A DNA stretch of 64,000 nucleotides from Hippophae tibetana (Eukaryota > Streptophyta > Magnoliopsida > Rosales > Elaeagnaceae). The notes under the pieces were generated by a model. That model had not been told where the DNA came from. It made no database searches and saw only the letters and a program-made list of their open reading frames with translations. The DNA lies in the NCBI GenBank assembly GCA_037013495.1, contig CM072805.1, forward strand, positions 18,750,669 through 18,814,668, in the 5' to 3' direction. Shown piece after piece: positions 24,701-37,714 of this stretch. A program made the position numbers and the translations under genes. Within the stretch, counting starts at the first letter, position 1. The number at the start of each line of letters is the position of its first letter.

Positions 24701-26050
24701 GTCAAAAAACGAAAACATGGCTCTCTCTCCAAATATTTTCATATATTGGGTTTCTAATTAGCAAACAATAAGTGGGTTTGAAATGGTTCCTTCGCGCATA
24801 AGAAGTCCTTTGCTACAACTTTGACCGTGTGTGACACATTCATATGAGGCCCAACTTTGCATCTCAACCAAATGTTCCATTGCTACCTAAATTAAAAAGA
24901 CATCTGCGTCCTTCTACTTTAATAAGAAAACAAGGTGAAACTAGGAGAAATTTGTAATTTGATACGAACTTACTTAGTATCTCTTAAAATCGAAACAAAA
25001 AATATATATGATAAATTTATAAATCTTGAAAAGAACCATTACCTTTCAAATTTTAGTCATCGACAAATTGGAATGTTCTAATTCCATACTCGCAAAATTA
25101 TATTTAATTATAAGTGATAGTTTTCGTTATAAATGATTTATTAATTTCAACAATTATTTTGAATCCATTTAGCCAAAAGTATGCTATTTTTACGTTTGAG
25201 TTGATTTTTTCCCTTATTTTAATAGTTATTTATTGAATTTAAATTTTAAAATACTATTAACATTTACACCGTTAAATTTATTTAATATTAAAATATCACT
25301 TAAATATCATCATAAATCATAAATTAAAACATTTCCAATTACATTAAAACTATAAAAATAATCAAATTTAATAAGTATTTGATATCCTAACATAATTAGA
25401 CGGAATCCTTTCAAATTAGTTCTAGCACAATGATCAACCCTTATTTTTAAATGCCAGTTATTTATTACTCCGTTATTTAATAATTTTATTCAAAATCACC
25501 AACTTTTCAACTATCAAACTCCTTATAACAATCCAATCGATAGAAGTCATGCCATATTAACCTTATACTCTAAAATAAACAATAAAATAAAGAGAATACT
25601 CACAAAATAAGATTTAAAAAATATCAATATTATAATGAATTAGCATGATTTCTATATTTATGTTTTGATAAGTAATCATATTATCATCGTTCACTTTCAC
25701 AGTCTTTAATTTCATACAACTAGCACATACCAGTTTAGAATGCCATATACACTTGTAATGTGTTAGGAGGCCGTTTAAAATATGTAAAAATTCTACACAT
25801 TCGTTAAAGTCACATGTATGTAAAAATTCTACACGCCTAACCAAACATTATAAAATTTGCTTAACTCATCATCCTTTATAAAATACACTAAAATGGGACG
25901 TGATTTCCATAAATTCAAACATAATAAAGGATAGAAGGTGAACTGGGATCAATTTGACCATGTCTCCAATCCTTATACTTCTGGCTTCTTCAACAATCTT
26001 GTATAGCATAAACAGTAAACACAATTACTGTACTAAGTTATCTTTTAACA
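21781..26050. other. AT-rich intergenic DNA, no gene supported
   Basis: Long AT-rich stretch with poly(A)/poly(T) runs and a (TA)n tract near 23158-23175. Small minus-strand frames at 23100-23312, 23864-24052 and 25614-25844 look like chance openings in low-complexity DNA. A 17-bp direct repeat (ATGTAAAAATTCTACAC) occurs twice near 25782 and 25818. Nothing else was recognised. Confidence 0.55.
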
Positions 26051-26301
26051 AAAATGAAAAGTAGATAAAAGATGATATATATTTAAATCCAATTCAGCAC
26101 TGAAAAAAACTGTTACCCTTGTTGTTAACAGGAATATAAAGATTGGCTTGATCCTTTGGGCAGATCTTTCTTATGTTTGAACAACTTCAGCATTCTTCAA
26201 AAACTAACTTCAATATTACCATCTTGATCAATCATTTAAATAGGCAAAGTCGATATCTCCAGCCAAGAATTTAGCTGAATGTTCCTGCATCCATTGATGT
26301 T

Positions 26302-26895
26302 TTACTTTATAAATGGCAACCCAGAAGCTACTCGTTGAGCATATTCCTCATACTGTGATCCGAAGAAGCGTCTCAAGAAGTATTCTTCATATGGTATTCT
26401 TTCATAGAAGAAATGCCAAACAACAATAGCATATCCAATGGTTGATAATGGATTACAAAGCATTATCTGAGTTCCAACTGACCAGATTAAAAAACCACAG
26501 TACCCCGGATGACGGGCATACCTATAGATTCCATGAGTAATCAACCTGTGATTCTCATTAGGAAATGTCCTAATGAGGTGCGTAAAGGCATTAGTAGCTG
26601 TTATGATGGCCATCTTTCGGATAAGTTCTCCTGTTATAACCAGTGCAACTCCCAAGCCACTAATCCACCAGTTATCCTTCAGTGCAGGGAATAAAGTAAT
26701 TTCAACCATGTACTCCAACAATGAAAAGATTAATGCAATGACATAGTTTTTGCTTATCAAAAGAGAGTCGAGAGTAATGTTTGATCTACCGTGAATTGCA
26801 ACTGCCAAAGCATATTCAGAACTGTGGAAAAAGGCCAGTGCTAGGAACATCCAAGACATGTGTCTATAAGCTGTATTGGTGAAGAGTTCTGACAT
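26302..26895 (-). CDS. ICMT: Protein-S-isoprenylcysteine O-methyltransferase (ICMT/STE14), complete
   Basis: The enzyme carries out the last step of CAAX processing, moving a methyl group from S-adenosylmethionine to the free carboxyl of a C-terminal farnesyl- or geranylgeranyl-cysteine. Substrates include Rho/ROP and Ras-type GTPases, and it works in the ER membrane. The product is 197 residues, the usual length of plant ICMT, and uninterrupted. Hydrophobic segments lie at about 15-35, 50-70, 78-90 and 133-165. The family signature HGIYRYARHPGYCGF spans 121-135, and the C-terminal catalytic half holds ERIPYEEYFLRRFFG (165-179) and YEEYAQRV (182-189). The ATG at 26895 is chosen because it gives the family length and N-terminus; upstream in-frame codons lack an ATG. 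The coding part is a single exon. Very high confidence. Confidence 0.96.
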   Translation of the reverse strand: MSELFTNTAYRHMSWMFLALAFFHSSEYALAVAIHGRSNITLDSLLISKNYVIALIFSLLEYMVEITLFPALKDNWWISGLGVALVITGELIRKMAIITATNAFTHLIRTFPNENHRLITHGIYRYARHPGYCGFLIWSVGTQIMLCNPLSTIGYAIVVWHFFYERIPYEEYFLRRFFGSQYEEYAQRVASGLPFIK

Positions 26896-26997
26896 ATTTC
26901 TTAAAAGGAAGTCAATCAAACTGTTGCTTTTCACGAACAGCCGCACTTATCTAAACTCAAAATACCACTGTGTCATGAGCAACCAGGTTATCGCTGT
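26896..26997 (-). other. ICMT: ICMT 5'-UTR, second exon (proposed), with a short upstream ORF
   Basis: On the transcript strand, a pyrimidine-rich run (CCTTCCTTTTCACATTC) leads to a CACACAG acceptor just before 26997. From there to the start codon the sequence is non-coding, apart from a nine-codon upstream ORF (MTQWYFEFR) that ends well before the main ATG. A second AG four bases on gives an alternative exon start. The splice is predicted, not shown. Confidence 0.55.
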
Positions 26998-27827
26998 CTG
27001 TGTGAATGTGAAAAGGAAGGTTTTTTTAATTAAAGTTTACTTCAGACCTGAAGGGGATAAATTGCTGCATGGCATTCTGAGTTTGTGTCCATATCATTGC
27101 TCCAACCATGATTTGATAAAAATCTTATGCAAAAACATCACTAGGAAATCATCAACATGGTTCTGCTGACCACATGAAACCATCCAAAATAATCAGGTAA
27201 AAGTTTTCAGAGAAAAGAAAAAATCTGAGGCTGAGTAGATGCAATTGTGAACTTAACCATTCTTCTTTTAATTATTCAGACTTATGAATTAACTACATAT
27301 AAAGACTTGGCATGTCATATAAATTTCTAAAGCCACCATCAAAATACAGGTTAAATGATTTACAATTACAGTGATAAAAACATATATATTTATCTTCTGT
27401 ACCAATTTTTATATCCTTTATGTCCCCAGACATTTCTTTCAATTTAACCATGTCATCTTCATCCTTGAGTGTGACATCCATAAATTGCATCTAAGAATAA
27501 GTCACACAAAGTACGATATTTTTGCCCAAACATTTTCCAAGGCCACTTCTACTATTAAACACACGAGACAATAATATTCATGAAAAGTACCAAAAATACT
27601 ACTAAAATTAAAATCATAAAATTCGTAACATTTTCTGAAAGCAAAAGGCGATCACCAACTCCATGTTTGCAGAAAATTATCAAATCCCTATAACATTTAT
27701 CAGTTTCTTTGACTCTCCTAGAATAATATTAACCAGCATTCGCTCAATTCAAAAGAAATGACGAAACGTAAAAGGACACAATAATATAATAAAATTTACA
27801 GTAATATGTATAAAAATGAATATTGAA

Positions 27828-27851
27828 TTAGGGTTAGGGTTAGGGTTAGGG
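27828..27851 (-). repeat. Short telomere-like repeat, four TTAGGG units, in the ICMT leader intron
   Basis: On the transcript strand this reads as CCCTAA units and lies about 16-40 bases after the proposed donor. ACCCTA (telo-box-like) motifs near transcription starts are known in plant genes for translation and growth. The unit is six bases rather than the seven-base plant telomere unit, so it is not a chromosome end. Confidence 0.75.
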
Positions 27852-27867
27852 AGAGAATAAACCTTAC

Positions 27868-27960
27868 CATAGAATACGCTGAGAAATGTCGAGCTATTCT
27901 TTGAGAAGAACTGTAGCGATTTTGAGGACCCAGTTCGATTGCTATGATGGATGGTCTTTT
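27868..27960 (-). other. ICMT: ICMT 5'-UTR, first exon (proposed)
   Basis: This relatively GC-balanced piece lies directly upstream of a strong donor, ATG followed by GTAAGG (GT at 27867-27866 on the minus strand). The roughly 870-bp intron implied between this and the exon at 26997 fits a leader intron in a plant housekeeping gene. The ATG that ends the exon is not expected to be the start, because no in-frame coding continues. The 5' edge is approximate. Confidence 0.5.
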
Positions 27961-27997
27961 GAAAAAAAGTAGTTTAGTCGTTTTTTTTTTTAAGTTG

Positions 27998-29552
27998 GGT
28001 GAGTTTAAAGTAGTAATTTTTAGATATAATTAATTTGTTCCAATTTTTTTTAAGGATAAAATTATTTTTTAAAAAGTTAAAAATAAATATTAAAATATTT
28101 CCTCTCTCTCTTAAAAAAAATATAATTTTTCTCACCCTTTAAAAAATACAATTTTTTTATGTCTTCTTAATTTATCTCAATCTTTTATCTTCTTAGGATG
28201 TGTTTATCTTGACAAAGAAAAATGAAAGAAAGATAATAACTCCTTTTTTATATATATTTACTTGAAAAAAAAACATAAGAAAGTGAAAAGAAATGATTCT
28301 CAAATTTCCCCCATCTTGATTCCTAAGCCTCCTTATAATTGTTTCTCCTTCCTACTTAATTTTTTTATTTTTATTTTATACAAATTTTAGGATAACTTTA
28401 CTTTATATTTTTTTTAATATTTTAATAATATCTTTTAAAAATAAGTTTGGACAAGAAAATTACACATTTATTCAACCCATCTCTTCAACTCAACACATCA
28501 ACTATATTTATATTAATTATTTTTTAAAAAATAAAATAATATATTAATTATAAATCAAACATAAATAATAATTTATTTATAATGATAGTTTTCTAAATTG
28601 TAATTTTTATTATCCTTTATTTTCATTCTAGATATTTACTTTACATTTGAAAGATAATATATTTTTAAATTATTTTGATTTTCTCATATTATTATAGTAA
28701 GCATTATAAAAAGAAATAATACATTTATTTCAATTAATTCTCATTTTGATTATGATTGATTTTTATTATAGATTAATAAATACATACTTAGTCTTAGTTC
28801 TCTTGTATTCTCTTCTCTATAGAATCTTTTATATCTTATTTTATTTGTTGAATTCTAATATATTTATATAAGAATTATAATTTTTTTAATCATAAAATTG
28901 TTTAAATTTATAAATTAGGATAGAGAAGATAAATATTTTTTTAATGAAAAGAATTAAAGAAAATCGTAAAAGAGAGAACAAAAGAGATTGAAATGGGAGA
29001 GAAATTATTTTCATTTGAGAGTAAAAAGTATGAGTATTTTTTTAGATTTTTAATATTATTTCGAGGAATACTATAAAAGAAGAGATATTACTTTTAAGAA
29101 AAATTTAATTTTATTTGAGAATAATTAAACTAGACCTACCTTATTTAAAAAAAAAACAAATTAATGTGTATTTGGACTGGAGGAACCTGGTACCTTTTTT
29201 TCCTTCTTCACATTTTTCCCTCTCTTTTATTGTCTGATATTACCCCTCCTTTTGAACAATCAAATAAAGTAAAATAAGAACCGACAATTTCTTTTAAATT
29301 TTAACGTTGTTTTTGCTTATAAAGAAAAAAATTGACTTGCACACGGTCTCCAGTTAAATGTGCTCCATCAGGTCTTTGAAAATAGGGAAGGTAATTATGA
29401 TACGATGTAGGAATACAATAAAAAATATGAAATAAATACAAGTGAGACAACTATATAACTTATATCTTAAATGTATTAAATATAATATAATATGATACAG
29501 CGCGAAGACACAATACAATAAAATTAATTAATTTTTTTAATATATATATTTT
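27998..29552. other. Intergenic DNA upstream of ICMT
   Basis: AT-rich, with several purine-rich runs (for example 28960-29020). No gene or clear repeat is seen. The part next to the ICMT first exon should hold its promoter, but no convincing TATA box was picked out. Confidence 0.5.
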
Positions 29553-32500
29553 TGTTATAAATTAACACTTACGAAATTCGGGTTCAATTTGATTCCACAA
29601 AAATATAATTATAAGTAACATTAAAATAATAAACAATGAGAAATATAAATAACATACAATAATTTAAGTGATTAAACCTTTAAATGTGAAAAATCTAGTT
29701 TACTGATGATAATATACCAAAGAAAATTCACTACTAATTAAATAGAGATACAAATAACAATATTCAGAGAGCTTCACAAATGATATCAAAATCCAAAAAA
29801 ATATACAAAAAATAACACTCTCTAATTTATTAGTAATATATAGCAAAATTAATTAATAAACTTGTTATTTAATCAAATATTATCATACATATAAATTTTA
29901 TTGTATATGATATTTCTTCTAATATGTTTTGTAAAATTTGAGAAGAACAGATGAGAGATTTCTTAGCTTAAATTAGAGTTTGACAACTCTCTCTTCTTTG
30001 CTTTCTTTTGTTCCCAAATAGTTGAATTTTTTTTCTTCTCATTCATTGGGCAACTTGCATCTATGGAAGAGAAACTTATATACATATGTATCAGCTAGGG
30101 TGCACAAGTTGAAAAAATAATTAGGCTTATGGGCCTAAAATTTTGGACTAATAAAAAATAATAAATCTCCACTTTGGCTTAAAACATAAGTAAATTTTTT
30201 AAATATAAAATTCTTAGCTTACCAAATGACCGTTATTTAAAGCCCCGAAGGGTGATTAGCTTCTACAAACACCAATCAAGTCCAAGCAATGCTTAAACTT
30301 GTTAAATGAAACTGGTTTGGTTAATATATCAACTAAATTCTTTGTAGTGATTATCTTATTGACAACAATAATATTCTAAGAGACAATGTTACGAACAAAG
30401 TGACATCTAACATCAATGTGTTTAGTTCTTTCATGATACATAGTATTCTTAGTCAAGTGTATCACATTCTTAGTATAACAAAATACAACATAAGCATCCT
30501 GCTATAAACCCAAATCACAAACCAAAATTATAAGCTAAATGATTTCTTTTACTGCTGCCATATATTCTACCTCTGTTGTAGACAAAACAACTGTAGATTA
30601 TAAAGTAGCCTTCCAACTAATGGAATAATGAGAAAGAGTGAAGACCTAACCTATAAGAGATCTTCTTCTATCCAAATCACGAGCATAATCGGAGTCCATA
30701 TAACCAATGACACTACAACTTGCATTAGAACTTCCATCGTATACCAAACCAAAATTAGATATGCCTCTCAAATATCGAAGTATCCATTTAACTGTTTGCC
30801 AATGACCCTTATCGGGATTACCCATATATCTACTGACAACACTAACTGCATGTGAAATGTCTAGACGAGTACAAACCATAGCATACATCAAACTACCAAC
30901 GACACTAGCATATGGAACCTGAGACATGTACCATTCTTCTTCTTTTGACTGTGGTGACAAATCCAAAGAAAGCATGAAATGCACAGCTAACAGCGTACTT
31001 ACAAGTTTAGACTATTTCATACTAAAGCGTTCAAGAACCTTTTCAATATAACTTTTCTAAGTCAAATAAAAGTTTACATGTTGTTTATCCCTTTAAATTT
31101 CCATGTCCAAAATTTTCTTTGCTGCACCCAAATTTTTCATCTCAAACTCACCAGTAAGTTGAGAATTTAGTTTCTGAATCTCAAACTTATTCTTAGAAGT
31201 AATAAACATGTCATCAACATAAAACAAAAAATAGATAGATGAACCATCATGAAATCTTTTATGATAAACATAACTATTATAATCACTCCTATAGGAACCA
31301 TGATCAATCATAAAAGAATCAAATTGCTTATACTCTTAGGAGATTGCTTCAACCCATATAAAGATGTTTTCAATAAACAAACATGATCTACCTTACTTGG
31401 AACAACAAACCCCTCTGGTTGATGAATATATATTTGTTCCTTAAGATCACCATGTAAGAAGGTTGTCTTGACATCGAGTTGTTCTAATTCCATGTCAAAC
31501 AATGCAACCATAACAAGCAACACACAAATAGATCTATGTTTCACAACATGTGAGAAAACTTCATTGAAGTCAATATCTTTCTTTTGACAATAACTCTTTG
31601 CAATAACACGTGCCTTGAACCTAGTTGCTTCAACCTCAGGTATACCTTCCTTTTTCTTGAAGACCCATTTGTTTCCAACAATCTTCTGGCCCTTAGGATG
31701 TTTTACCAATTCCCAAGTATGATTCTTATGAAGTGATTCAATCTCTTCATTCATAGCAACCAACCACTGAACAGACTCATCACAAGTGATAGCTTTATGA
31801 TAACTAGAAGGTTTATGCACCTCAATAGACTCTGTCACAAACAATGCAAAAGAAACTAAGTCTGCATTTGTGTACCTCTAAGAGCGACGAATCTCTCTTA
31901 TTCCTTTACCCATAGTGATACTATATGGTTGTTCATGTTTCTCTTCTGTTACATCATGAGCAGAATCATCTATCTCATCCACAAATGGCTGAACTGAAAT
32001 GCTCTCTTGCAATTGACTAGGAGATCCACTCTCAAGCTCCACTTGCTCACTAACACTATGGTCTTTACTTGCAACAATAAACTCTTTTTTTCTTTTTCAA
32101 CATGGAAACTCATCAAACTTAACATCTCTACTAAACAAACAATTAGATGGTTTGAGTTCAACACACCATAATCTATAACCATTCATCTCAGAAGGATACC
32201 TCAAAAATATGCATGTCAATACCCAGGCTCAAGTTTACCATCATTAGCATAAGCATAAGCAGGACAACCAAAAACTTTCAAATCAAAATAATTAGCAAGA
32301 GTACCAAATAATACCTCAAGCTTCATCAAATAGCATGAATGGTTACAAGCTTCAGCCCAAAAAAGATTTATCCATGTCAACTTGAAAGAGCATACAACGA
32401 GCTCTTTCTAAGAGAGTCATATTCATACGTTTTTCTACTCCATTTTGCTGTGGTGTATGATGCATAGTGCGGTGTCTCACTATGCCATTTCTTTCACATA

Positions 32501-34745
32501 ACTCATTAAATTGACTTTCACAAAATTCCAAACCATTGTCAGTCCTCAAATGCTTGATTTGTTTGCCTGTTTGATTTTCTATACAAGCTTTGAATTTTAC
32601 AAACTTTGAGAACGCATCATTCTTATTCTTTAGAATACACCCATAGGAGAAGTCATCAATAAAATTCAACATACATCGAGCACCACCCTTAGACACAACA
32701 TGAGAATGACCCCAAAGATATGAATGAATATAATCAACAATACCTTTCCATAGACACAATGCTCACAAAAATCAGGCTTCTCAGTTTTCTAACCACTAAG
32801 CAAATCTGGTTTGCTCAAAATAGACATTCATGCCTCACTTATATGCACTAACCGCATATTCCATAATCGATTAGTATCTGAATCTTGATATGACTATAAC
32901 GAAATTGAAACACTGCCAATAACAGTGCTACCCAAAAGCATATAGGGGCCACACGACAATTACCTTTTAATAACAACGAGTTCACCCTTACTAACTCTTA
33001 AAACTCCATATTTAGCTACGTACTTGTAGCCTTGTGAATCAAGAGTATCCAAAGATATCAAGTTCTTTTTCAAATTTGGAATATGGCGAACATCTTTTAA
33101 AGTCCTAACAATACCATCATGCATCTTAATTCGGACATTATCAATACCAACAAACGTGCAGGACACATTGTTTCCCATTAAGACAACACCCTTATCAATA
33201 GACTGATAAGAAGCAAACCAGTCTCTACTGTGGCACATATGGTAAGTGCAACCCGAATCAATAATCCAAACATCTCCAGGAGAAGCAATAGATACTGATA
33301 GAACATTTTCACCATCAAAACCAGAACTATCTGCAATACCAGCAACATCATTAGTACCATAAGATGTTGTGATAAATTTTTCTTTACCTTTGAGTTTCAG
33401 ACAATTTACTTTCCAATGCCCTTGCTAACAACAATAGTTGCATTTATCTTTTCTTTTTGTAGATTTGGATATAGACTTGCCTTTATTATTACTTGTGTCT
33501 TTTTCTAGATTTCTACATCTGACAAATAAACCACTGTTATTATCAATGTTGCTTGTAGACACCTTTTTTTTAACTCTCTGGAATTCAAAGCTGCTTTGAC
33601 ATCCTCAAAAGAAATAGTGTCTCACTTGTATAACATGGTATCAAAAAAATGTTCAAATGAATGAGGTAAAAAAACATAATAGAACTAAGGCTTGACCCTC
33701 ATCATCAATCTTAACACTACAATTTTTTAGATCATGAATGATTTTAATAAATTCATCAAGGTGATCGTGTAAAGGTGTACCTTCTGACATTTTGAATGTA
33801 TACAAACACTGCTTCAAATATAACTAACTTGTCAAAGACTTGGTCTTATACAAATTCTCCAATTTAAGCCATAACCCAGCGGGAGATTCCTCATCACTAA
33901 CCTCACATAATATTTCATCAAACAAGGATAAATGAATTGAACTGAGAACATTTTCCATCAATGCATATTTTTCTTCATCAGTCAATTTTTCTGACAATTT
34001 ATCCTTGCCTTCAAGTGTCTTAACGAGTCATTCTTTAACAAATATGACACACATCTTCATTCACCAAAGACTGAAATCATTCTTACCATTGAATTTCTCA
34101 AATTTGTATTTTGTTGTCATACCAGAAAACCCAATATTAAATAAATAGAAACATAACCCAGAAAATATGAAACTAATCAGATAATCAAAAGCTCAAAATA
34201 AATCCAAAAGCTCAAAATAAATCCAAAAGAGCAAACTTGATTAATTCCAATAAATAATAAAATAACTCAATGCTATGATACCAATTTGTTTAAAAATAGT
34301 ACTTACGGAAACGAAATTCGGATCCAATTTGGTTGCTAAAATATATAATTATGGGTAATAGAAAAATAATAAGTAATGAGAAAAATAAACGATACACAAT
34401 GATTTAAATGGTTTAACATTTTAATGTGAAAAATCTACTCCAGTGATAACGACATATCGAGAAAAAATCACTACTAATCAAATGGAGTTACAAACAACCA
34501 ATATTTAGAAAGCTTCATAAAATATACCAAAACTTAAAAAAATATATAGAAAATAACTCACTTTAATTTATTGATAATATATAATAAAATAAATTAATAA
34601 ATTTACTATTTAATCAAATATTATCAACAATTTAATTTTTTTTCTTCTCTTTCATTCGACAGCTAGTGTGGAAGAGACTTATATATATATGGAAATATAA
34701 TTGGACTTATGGATATGAAATTTGCGGTCCAATAAAAAATAAAAT
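29553..34745 (-). mobile_element. Old Ty1/copia element
   Basis: The two LTRs, about 29553-30168 and 34287-34745, share ordered blocks (TAC or CACTTACGGAAA-like start, AAAATCTA, CACTACTAAT). They have diverged strongly, and one carries extra sequence. Next to the right-hand LTR, on the minus strand, is a TGGTATCATAGC primer-binding site (34272-34283), so that LTR is the 5' one. Reading leftwards on the minus strand come gag at about 34140-33450, protease/integrase at about 33400-32350, and reverse transcriptase to RNase H at about 31850-30500. The order integrase then RT marks copia. Fossil, with many interruptions and old by LTR divergence. Confidence 0.85.
30500..34140 (-). pseudogene. Copia gag-pol region (fossil)
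   Basis: Recognisable parts include a protease-proximal H-M-C-H-S-R-D-W-F segment after the D-S-G-type site. A conserved DVRHIPNLKKNLIS block precedes integrase. The integrase core has IKHLRTDNGLEF and the H-H-T-P-Q-Q-N-G-V-E block. Reverse transcriptase has QLDVKTTFLHGDL, YGLKQSP and FYVDDM. RNase H begins after the LRYLRGISNFGL block. The segments are typical of Ty1/copia and lie in several short open pieces. Broken; no product expected. Confidence 0.82.
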
Positions 34746-36014
34746 TTTTATTATTAAATTAAAGAATAATTATGATAACCTAAATTTTATCAATACTAAT
34801 TTTGTTTTCTTAATATTAAAAAAAATGATTCTTAACTTTTTTATTTTATCAAATTTAGTCCAAAAAGGTTAAATGTGTAAAAGTTAAAAAGTTTTAGAAC
34901 ACAAAGTAATTTAAACATGCCAAATATGAATGAAGAATGAAATTTAAAATTAATTTAACTTTATACTAAAAATTTTAATTAAAAATTACTTGATAAAAAT
35001 GTTGGATGGATAAAAATTATGTTACCATAGATATTATTGTAATTTATTATTATTCTACACAATAACAAGACACGAATTAAAGTAAAATGACATAATGCTA
35101 ATAAATTTAATAAATATTTGTTACTTATAATAATATATTTTAATTAATTATTTTTTAATATATAAATATAATAGTTCAAACAAAAATATAAATGTGTTGA
35201 CGCTACACAATACATTTATTAAATAGTTACACACAAACTTTTAACAAATACTATTTGTCACGACTAAATATGTAAGTTGCATGCAACTTACTATTTTAAA
35301 CCTTCAAATCTATTGAAATTAATCATATCAATTAAATTTATTTAAAAAAACATGTAAGTTTAAATAATTCACATGGTGGGTTGTGTTATTTAAAGTACAT
35401 CGATCATAGGAAGGTTAGAGTTTTTCTATTATTTTTTAAAAAACTAAACAGTGTTTAGTTTAGTCTTGAAAGGAAATAAAATTACATTTCATTATTATTT
35501 TTTGAGCAAACATCAATCTGGATAAAATGGGAATTATTTAGTGTATGAAAAAACTAAATATGTTGTTTAATTTTAAAATTCAAATAAGAGTAATATTTAA
35601 AAAGAATCCAAACAAGATTTATTTATCTTTATTATATATATATATATAACCGATCCAATTAGCGAAAAATATTGATCCATACATGTACGATAAGGGTAGC
35701 TTTTAGTTAAATTTACAATGTTGATATATATATATATATATATATATAACTTTCCTTTTTTATATTAAATTTACTGTTCAGAGCGTGATAATGATGGATG
35801 CTTTTTTAAGGCAAAAAATAATAATTTTAATTTAAATAAAAAAAATTATCTTGTCAATCATAACATCAGAAAGAAAACACAATGTTATCGGAAATAACAC
35901 CTAAATTACCATATATTTTTTTCCCACGGACTATCTTATCGCCCATGTATTGCTCAAATTTTATGTATCAGTTATATATATTAAAAAGAATTTTTTTTAA
36001 CGTGAATCTATGTA

Positions 36015-36059
<45 letters not shown>

Positions 36060-37525
36060 ACTAAAAAAATAGATTTTTTATTTGTATAAATTTTTTTTAA
36101 CTTTTTTTTGGGATCTTTATTTGACGTGATTTATATTTATTTAATGATTAAAAATCTACACTTTTATTTAGTCTATTGGTTAACCTAATAATTTGGGGTA
36201 AAATTCATTCTCCCATCATCTCAAATTAAAAGTTCTCACCATAATAATTACTTTTTATCTAAACAATCTCTAGTTATAAAAAATGATTTATTGCTATCTA
36301 TTTATAGCATGGTTTTATTTTATTTGCAATTTTATTTTTACTTTTTGGATGTTATATCTTGCCACTAATTTTTACTTTTCTTTCCTTTTGTTTCTTTCAC
36401 TTTGTTTTTCCACTTTTTAATATAATTTTGTTATGTTTTGTTTTGCCATTTTTATAGCATTTGCTTTGTTCTGTTTTGCAATTTTATTTACTTTTCTTTC
36501 ATTTTTTTCATCCAATATTTTTTTCATTTGTTTTGAATTGCGTTGTTATTTTATATAAAAAGTGACTTAATACCACCTATTTATAACATTTATTTTTTAT
36601 TTTTTTGCAACTTTATTTTACTTTTCTTTCTGTTCCTTTTTTTTTTCCTTTTCAATGTTATATTTTGCCACTTATTTTAACTTTTCATTTTGTTTCATTT
36701 TCAATATTATTTCTTAATTTGATTTTGTATTTTTTTTTCAATGTTATCTTCTTTTTTCCCCCTTTCAATGTACACAAAAGTAGGTATTTTTATTAGAAAA
36801 TATACATACTACTTTTCTACTAAAAAGTATCGATTGATATTTTTTGGTTCATTATATAAGCACCCTTTTAAGTGTGAGAGGAGGGATGAAGTGGATTAGA
36901 TTCGATCATGCTTCTGCTACCCAGTATTATCATCTTTTATTTATTGTGTTTCTCCTATAACTTTATAATTGCTTTCCTAACTTATCATAATTAATGCTTA
37001 GTGCTTTTCCTATAATTTTAATAGTTGCATCCCTAACTTATATTTAATTTACAAAGCAATAAGTGCTAAGGTGATCTTAGTTTTAAAAAAAAAATACATA
37101 AATGAGCCTATCAATTTTTCTTCACAATTTATCATTTATTTTATTCAAAATTTAAATATGATACCAATTTTTAAGTAAAATATTTATTTATTATATCTTA
37201 AATAATAATATTAAAACAATAAAATTTAAAACCACATTTCATAACTAAGCACATGTATTGCATATTTATATTTCTTTGCTCAAATAAAGGTTAGGTGGAG
37301 GGGTTTATATATATTTTTATTTTTTTGAAAAAAGAATAAGATATGTACGTAGTAATGATATATCATATAAAATAAGAAAAGACCTTACTTTGTTGTTTGC
37401 ATATTCAACCAAAGACCTCACTTTGTTGTTTCTACATTCTCACGACTTTTATGCCATAAAATAACTTGTATATTTAAAATTCTATTCCTTCAAAGATTTA
37501 GAAATTTTGTGGACCATGTCTATGA
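34746..37525. other. AT-rich intergenic DNA with simple repeats
   Basis: No gene is supported. (TA)n tracts lie at about 35635-35648 and 35724-35748, and a longer one at 36019-36055. About 36290-36760 is a pyrimidine-rich region built from degenerate repeats of phrases such as TTTGCAATTTTATTTTACTTTTC. Short duplicated phrases around ACTTTGTTGTTT lie at 37388 and 37418. Confidence 0.5.
36019..36055. repeat. (TA)n microsatellite, about 18 units
   Basis: An uninterrupted TA run and the longest of several in the window. Useful as a polymorphic landmark; no function implied. Confidence 0.9.
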
Positions 37526-37714
37526 TCAATTGCCTACATAGATGACAAAAATCATGGTATTATATATATATATATATAACTCAAAATTAAAGTAACAAAA
37601 CTCATGGAGTGGAGAATTTGATTGTTGTTTTGCTTCCTCTCCTTGCTTTACGAAGGATATGCTTTTAGAGAACGTCACTCTATCTTCAGCATTCGAGATT
37701 GAAAAATGATTCAT
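37526..37714 (-). CDS. Possible short coding fragment of unknown function (62 aa)
   Basis: The first 45 residues (ISNAEDRVTFSKSISFV, then KQGEEAKQQS) look protein-like, while the end runs into a TA-rich tract encoding IYIYIY and is probably not coding. The ATG lies 30 bp from the start of the copia LTR at 37744. The frame may be the remaining exon of a gene cut by the mobile elements, or chance. No family was recognised. Confidence 0.25.
   Translation of the reverse strand: MNHFSISNAEDRVTFSKSISFVKQGEEAKQQSNSPLHEFCYFNFELYIYIYNTMIFVIYVGN

Noticed and set aside
25614-25844. Minus-strand 76-residue frame with several Cys
   Set aside because: It is partly produced by a 17-bp direct repeat and shows no recognisable motif.
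26302-26946. Longer ICMT frame of 214 residues
   Set aside because: The extra 17 residues would start at a GTG codon. The ATG at 26895 gives the 197-residue length normal for plant ICMT.
26509-27169. Plus-strand frames opposite ICMT
   Set aside because: They are shadows of the ICMT coding exon and leader on the other strand.
27828-27851. Chromosome end or telomere fusion
   Set aside because: Only four units are present, the unit is six rather than seven bases, and unique gene sequence lies on both sides.
35724-36055. TATA-box promoters in the TA runs
   Set aside because: Simple TA microsatellites with no initiator context or downstream gene.
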